Shown: piece by piece, positions 7,654 to 11,921 of the stretch
How positions within the stretch are numbered: position 1 is the stretch's first letter
Layout of the letters: the number at the start of each line of letters is the position of its first letter
NCBI GenBank assembly: GCA_022711195.1
Contig: JAKLFN010000044.1
Span: forward strand, 1-11,921
Length of the DNA stretch: 11,921 nt
Reading direction: 5' to 3'
DNA from: Bacteroidota bacterium
GTDB taxonomy: Bacteria > Bacteroidota > Bacteroidia > Bacteroidales > VadinHA17
Translations under genes and position numbers: made by a program
The notes under the pieces: model-generated
Seen by the model: the letters and a program-made list of their open reading frames with translations, nothing else
Databases searched by the model: none
Told to the model about the DNA's origin: nothing

Positions 7654-9399
7654 ATGAAGAATTTTAAATATTCAGCACTGATATTTGTAATTTTCCTGAT
7701 GGTCTCCTGCGAAGAGTTCCTGAAGGAAGATCCTAAGTCGTTACTAACAGCCCAGTACCTTGAATCGGAAGCAGGTGTGAACTCAGCACTCTATTCAGCC
7801 TATTCTGATCTGAGGTATATTTACGGCGGTGAAAGCGCTATGAACGCAACCTGCTCAGGGACTGACGAATGGCAGAAAGGTCCGGATGGTAATGCGAACT
7901 ATAACCTCTACCAGTCAGGTATGGCTGCAGATGGAGCCATAAGCGGATTGTGGAACTGGGGTTATACCGCAATAAATACAGCCAATGCAGTGATAAAATA
8001 CGCACCAACATGCGGAATGACTCCTGCAGAAGCCGACCAGGCAATAGCAGAGGCAAAGTATCTCAGGGCTACCTGGTATTTCCTTATAATACAGACATTC
8101 GGCCCTTGTCCGCTCAACCTTGAGTTTATTTCTGAACCTTCGACAGAAGCATACCGTGAACCTGTTTCGGAAGTATATTCTGCAATCATTGATGATCTCG
8201 AAGAGGCTAAGCTTGTGTTACCTGCAGTAGAAGCAGAGGCCGGTCGTGCAGATGCTGCCGCAGCATATCATCTTCTTGCAAAAGTTTACCTTGCAAGGGC
8301 AACAACAGCAGGTGCAAATGCTGCCAGCGATTATCTCCAGGCATATAATAACGCCATGGAACTGGTAAATAATGCGGCGACCTACGAGCTTGCCCTTCTG
8401 CAGGATTTTGAGGATGTCTTTGAACCTCGCAATGAACATAATTCAGAGGTTATCTTCACTGTAGAAAGAAATACAGATATTCTGTACAACAATGCCGGTA
8501 ATCCTTCAGGCGCCGGATCGAGCTCGAAGAATAACATAGCTTTTATGTTCTTCAGGCCTAATTATTCGGCATGGGGAGTCGGAGGTCTTATCCGTGATAT
8601 TCCCTATGGAAGGCCCTGGCATCGTGTTAGGCCTACAAACTATCTTCTCGATGTCATTTTCCAGGACCGTACGGATGACACCCGTTACAATAAGACTTTC
8701 CAGACGATGTGGAAGCTTAATGATGCTGCAGCCATTACCGCCTCAGGGTTTGTTCTCGGCGATACGGCAGCCTGGCTTCCAGGTGTTGAGAGTCCACGTG
8801 CTGCACATGTAGTGAAGATCTTCAAACCATCACAGTATTATGGCAACAATGGCCAGACAATGTCGGTATATCCAGCACTCAGCAAATACAATGATATTGA
8901 CAGGCCTGATGTCGCAGAATCATCGGTAAGGCCTTTCATTGTTCATCGTTTTGCAGAAACATACCTTATTGCTGCAGAAGCTGCCATGTACCTGAACCGC
9001 CCTGCAGAAGCGATATCACTTGTCAATGTGATCCGCGACAGGGCATCATTTAATGCTTCGCGTACAACGGCAGAAAATCTTCTCGCTTCGCAGAGGCTGA
9101 GGAATAAGGTTCCTGATATGACTGACTACGATACCGGTATCTCATTCATCCTCGACGAGCGCTCACGTGAGCTCTGTGGTGAATATATGCGTTGGTGGGA
9201 CCTGGTAAGAACAAGGACTGAGAGCGGAGAGGTACAGCTTCTGCACCGCGTGAGGAATCTCGTTACTCCTGTTATCTACAGCGACAACGGACATATCCCC
9301 GCTTACCAGAACATACAGGATTATCATGTCCTGCGTCCGATACCCCAGAGCCAGATCGACCTGACGTCGAATGATTTCGGTCAGAATGACGGGTACTAG
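7654..9399 (+). CDS. SusD/RagB-family surface lipoprotein
   Basis: This 581-residue protein is the SusD partner of the upstream SusC. A lipoprotein signal ends in the lipobox MVSC with Cys19, followed by the typical CEEFLKEDP start of mature SusD proteins. Family landmarks in order are YLRATWYFLIIQTFGPCPL (136-154), RFAETYLIAAEAAMYLNRP (432-450), ERSRELCGEYMRWWDLVRT (502-520), PIPQSQIDL (562-570) and the C-terminal QNDGY (577-581). The body should be the TPR-type helical SusD fold. SusD proteins sit on the outer face of the outer membrane as a hinged lid over SusC and bind the incoming ligand. The gene begins 15 bp after susC and ends 12 bp before the first TIG lipoprotein gene, so all are one operon. 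It is full length with no disruption. Ligand unknown, probably a glycan. Confidence 0.96.
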   Translation: MKNFKYSALIFVIFLMVSCEEFLKEDPKSLLTAQYLESEAGVNSALYSAYSDLRYIYGGESAMNATCSGTDEWQKGPDGNANYNLYQSGMAADGAISGLWNWGYTAINTANAVIKYAPTCGMTPAEADQAIAEAKYLRATWYFLIIQTFGPCPLNLEFISEPSTEAYREPVSEVYSAIIDDLEEAKLVLPAVEAEAGRADAAAAYHLLAKVYLARATTAGANAASDYLQAYNNAMELVNNAATYELALLQDFEDVFEPRNEHNSEVIFTVERNTDILYNNAGNPSGAGSSSKNNIAFMFFRPNYSAWGVGGLIRDIPYGRPWHRVRPTNYLLDVIFQDRTDDTRYNKTFQTMWKLNDAAAITASGFVLGDTAAWLPGVESPRAAHVVKIFKPSQYYGNNGQTMSVYPALSKYNDIDRPDVAESSVRPFIVHRFAETYLIAAEAAMYLNRPAEAISLVNVIRDRASFNASRTTAENLLASQRLRNKVPDMTDYDTGISFILDERSRELCGEYMRWWDLVRTRTESGEVQLLHRVRNLVTPVIYSDNGHIPAYQNIQDYHVLRPIPQSQIDLTSNDFGQNDGY

Positions 9400-9411
9400 A
9401 AGTCGTAAGAA

Positions 9412-10569
9412 ATGATGTTAACTAAATTGAAATCAAAAATGAAACATATAAATATAAAATCAGGACTGATAAAGGTTTCGTTTCTGGTCTGCCTGGTACT
9501 TGCAGGATGTTCTGAGAAAGAAACTTTTATGGAATCCGGTGTTGTTGACATGAACGACAGGATAACAGGTTTTGACAAGCTTGTAACACAGCCTGGAGAC
9601 ATTGTAACAGTAACCGGCAGCGACCTGGATAAGGTATATAAGATCTTATTGAATTCAGTTACCGATCCGGTGGTCCCGTTTACGGCAACCGGCTCTGCGC
9701 TGAATTTTACAATCCCGGCAACATCACCCCTGGGCGATATTGTTACAGTAAGCTTCCTTTTCTCAGGGAAGGGACTTGCCCAGAGAGCTATCAGGATCAT
9801 TTCACCGCCGGTAATTTATGCCCTGGAACCTGAAGCAGCTCATGCCGGCGACCTTATCACAGTTTATGGCAAAGAGCTCTACCTGGCAAAAACAGTAAAG
9901 ATCAATGGAGTTGATGTGACTTCGACTCTGAACATCGAGTCGGACAAGATCATTACAGTAAATGCACCGGCAGGATTTACAGGCGGCTCAATGACCATTG
10001 AAACTGAATCGGGCGGTATAACAACCAGTCCGTATGCTCTGAAACTGGGAACCGAGATATTGATCAGCAACTTCGACGGCAAGAAGAATTATAATGCTGC
10101 ATCGTTTATCAGCAGTAACGGCAACCTCGACAACGACATTATGGAAACCGGCGATTTCCCGAAAAACAACTTCTGGACGTTCACTATTAAAGATAACAGT
10201 ACCAGCTGGGGAGGGAACCTCGACTTCTATACTACCGGAATGCCTGTATATACCGACAACACGAAGATCACCCTGTCAGTCGATATAAAGCTTACCAAGG
10301 CTATGAATGTCAATGTCATGATAGCCCGGGGATCTGATGTGTGGGGCAAAACACTTGCACTCGTCATAGGCTGGAATACAGTAACACTGACATTTCCGGA
10401 TATGGGCTCAGGCTACGGAAGCACACCTTCAACTGATCCGGCATTTATGCCGCTTCCTGCATTCAAGGATATCAGCGGTGTCAAGATACAGCCTCCGGCA
10501 CAGACAGCCAATGCTAATTTCGGAGAGAAAATCTCGGTGGATAATATCAAGTTCCTTATCGCTGACTAG
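9412..10569 (+). CDS. IPT/TIG-repeat surface lipoprotein, probable glycan-binding protein (SusE/F position)
   Basis: This 385-residue protein has a lipoprotein signal with lipobox LAGC (Cys33). Two IPT/TIG Ig-like modules follow, at about 51-131 (PGDIVTVTGSDLDKVYKILL) and 133-211 (AGDLITVYGKELYLAKTVKI). Residues about 215-385 form a separate beta-rich domain that starts ILISNFDG, includes WNTVTLTFPDM and ends ISVDNIKFLI, as in jelly-roll carbohydrate-binding domains. This layout resembles surface glycan-binding proteins such as SGBP-B, where the C-terminal domain contacts glycan and the Ig-like modules act as a stalk. Its place after susD fits. The start is uncertain: ATG at 9412 leaves a 21-residue basic n-region, while ATG at 9439 gives a more standard signal with Cys24. 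Glycan binding is inferred from context and fold, not from identified binding residues. Confidence 0.82.
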   Translation: MMLTKLKSKMKHINIKSGLIKVSFLVCLVLAGCSEKETFMESGVVDMNDRITGFDKLVTQPGDIVTVTGSDLDKVYKILLNSVTDPVVPFTATGSALNFTIPATSPLGDIVTVSFLFSGKGLAQRAIRIISPPVIYALEPEAAHAGDLITVYGKELYLAKTVKINGVDVTSTLNIESDKIITVNAPAGFTGGSMTIETESGGITTSPYALKLGTEILISNFDGKKNYNAASFISSNGNLDNDIMETGDFPKNNFWTFTIKDNSTSWGGNLDFYTTGMPVYTDNTKITLSVDIKLTKAMNVNVMIARGSDVWGKTLALVIGWNTVTLTFPDMGSGYGSTPSTDPAFMPLPAFKDISGVKIQPPAQTANANFGEKISVDNIKFLIAD

Positions 10570-10575
10570 AAACTT

Positions 10576-11921
10576 ATGAAAATGAAAAAACTAGATTATT
10601 TATACAGAGCTACTTTTGCTGTCCTGATCATCATTTTCATGGTTGCAGGCTGCAAAAAGACCGGAGATATTAAAATCGATCCGGTATCGTATGATACATT
10701 GTTCACCTTCAGTCCTTTGCATGGGTTCCCAGGGAATAGTGTGGTTATAACAGGAAGCGGTCTCGGCGAGGTCACACAGGTAGGATTTGGCAGCGTGGCC
10801 GGAGATATTACAGCACAATCAGCTTCGTCGCTTACGGTAACCGTCCCTGTAGGAGCCCAGACAGCCAGGATCAATCTTGTCATCGGCAGTGCGATCCTCG
10901 CATCAAGGACAAATTTTGTGGTTGATGCCACTCCTGTACCTTCCGTAATTGAATTTGATCCAAAGATTGCCGGCAGCGGCGATGTAATTACAATTACCGG
11001 GAACCTTCTTGACAAGGTCGATTCGGTATTCATTGGGAGTCTGAAGGCTGCAATCACAGGCACACCGACAGCAACTTCGCTCCAGGTAATTGCCCCTGTC
11101 GGACTGCAGACAGCTAAGATCAGGCTGTTCTATACGTATATGACCGATTACGGCATGCTGAAGCCGGCTGAATCGGTGAGTGCGAACAATCTCTCACTTG
11201 CCCTTCCGGTGATCTCATCAATTGAACCAAACATTACAGCATTGAATATCAATGACCTTGTGACTATTAAAGGTACAATGATGAGTGAGGTTACCAAGGT
11301 CGAATTCGGAACCATCAATGCGACTCCGATTACTTTTTCAGGCGATTCAATGATTACGGTGAACGTGCCTGTCGGTGCAACAACTGGAAAAATCAAGCTG
11401 ACACTCACCGACGGTTTTGTCGAGAGCACTACATTCCAGGTTAACCTTCCCGTGATATCAAACTTCAATCCCGGAAAAGGAGCCGAAGCATCTTCATCTA
11501 CAACAAGAGCAATTGTCATTGACGGCACAAAACTTGACCTGGTAACATCTGTAACTGTTGGTAGTGTAACTGCCGGCATCCAGACCCAGACAGCCACACA
11601 GATGATCCTTACCATTCCCGGTAATACTGCAGGTTTCATAAACCTTGCTTCTGCCAACGGGACGGTCAAAAGCAGCATACCTTTCTTTTTCACAGGAAAC
11701 ATGTGGCTTGCCGACTATGACAATATGTACACACCTGTCCGCCTGTATAATGAACCGATGTATGCCGGTGTCGGGGGCAGTGAATCGTTCCAGGATGCCG
11801 ACGGTATTGTAAAGTCGATAGGTAATAATGGTGACTCTCATGGAAACTTCAGGAGATTCGCACTTACCTTCAAGGCTGCCAGCAGTTCACCCAGGATTTA
11901 TGTAAGAGGCGACCAGGGAGC
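10576..11921 (+). CDS. Multi-TIG surface lipoprotein, probable glycan-binding protein (3' end cut by the window edge)
   Basis: The visible 448 residues belong to a lipoprotein with lipobox VAGC (Cys26). Four successive IPT/TIG modules follow at about 43-117, 122-208, 212-289 and 293-372. The first three are closed by near-identical motifs: PVGAQTARI (91), PVGLQTAKI (174) and PVGATTGKI (265); the fourth has diverged to IPGNTAGFI (347). From about residue 375 a different domain begins (MWLADYDN, then GSESFQDADG), probably the glycan-binding head, and continues beyond the window. The start at 10576 lies 6 bp after the previous stop; an in-frame ATG two codons later is an alternative. The protein appears to be a longer-stalked relative of the neighbour upstream. 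By position it is a second surface glycan-binding protein of the SusC/SusD operon. No stop codon or frameshift is seen up to the edge. Confidence 0.8.
   Translation, partial: MKMKKLDYLYRATFAVLIIIFMVAGCKKTGDIKIDPVSYDTLFTFSPLHGFPGNSVVITGSGLGEVTQVGFGSVAGDITAQSASSLTVTVPVGAQTARINLVIGSAILASRTNFVVDATPVPSVIEFDPKIAGSGDVITITGNLLDKVDSVFIGSLKAAITGTPTATSLQVIAPVGLQTAKIRLFYTYMTDYGMLKPAESVSANNLSLALPVISSIEPNITALNINDLVTIKGTMMSEVTKVEFGTINATPITFSGDSMITVNVPVGATTGKIKLTLTDGFVESTTFQVNLPVISNFNPGKGAEASSSTTRAIVIDGTKLDLVTSVTVGSVTAGIQTQTATQMILTIPGNTAGFINLASANGTVKSSIPFFFTGNMWLADYDNMYTPVRLYNEPMYAGVGGSESFQDADGIVKSIGNNGDSHGNFRRFALTFKAASSSPRIYVRGDQG

Noticed and set aside
10596..11702. Long open frames on the minus strand opposite the second TIG gene
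   Set aside because: They are antisense to a well-supported lipoprotein gene with continuous domain structure, have no recognisable motifs, and look like by-products of its codon use.

Overview
The window looks like chromosomal DNA from a member of the Bacteroidota, probably Bacteroidales-like. The clearest evidence is the gene content: a SusC/SusD outer-membrane pair, an ECF sigma factor with a FecR anti-sigma factor, Bacteroidota-type lipoprotein signals, and A-rich starts that mostly lack a Shine-Dalgarno sequence. No RNA genes, insertion sequences, phage genes or CRISPR arrays are visible.

Left part (1-2072, minus strand): the 5' portion of an acyl-glycerol-phosphate acyltransferase gene (plsC type) runs off the left edge. 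Upstream of it lies a gene for a secreted protein with an N-terminal lectin-like domain and a C-terminal TolB-type beta-propeller. The 217-bp divergent region at 2073-2289 carries a perfect 18-bp palindrome that fits the LacI/GalR-family operator pattern.

Right part (2290-11921, plus strand): this is a glycan-uptake-type (PUL-type) locus. An ECF sigma factor (2290-2856) is followed by a FecR anti-sigma factor (2928-4094). A 184-bp leader with a GC-rich hairpin and short CTAAC-type repeats follows. Then come a SusC-family TonB-dependent receptor with an N-terminal STN signalling domain (4279-7638), a SusD-family lipoprotein (7654-9399), and two IPT/TIG-repeat lipoproteins in the position of SusE/SusF or surface glycan-binding proteins (9412-10569 and 10576 to the right edge, incomplete). 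Gaps inside the last four genes are 15, 12 and 6 bp, so they form one tight operon.

Working model: the lipoproteins bind a ligand, probably an oligosaccharide, at the cell surface. SusD and SusC import it with energy from TonB. The receptor's periplasmic STN domain signals through FecR across the inner membrane and releases the ECF sigma factor, which then raises transcription of the susC operon. No carbohydrate-active enzyme lies in the window, so the substrate cannot be named. I see no wholly new system. The points most worth checking are the palindromic operator, the susC leader, the AGGAGG site in front of susD and the tandem TIG lipoproteins.
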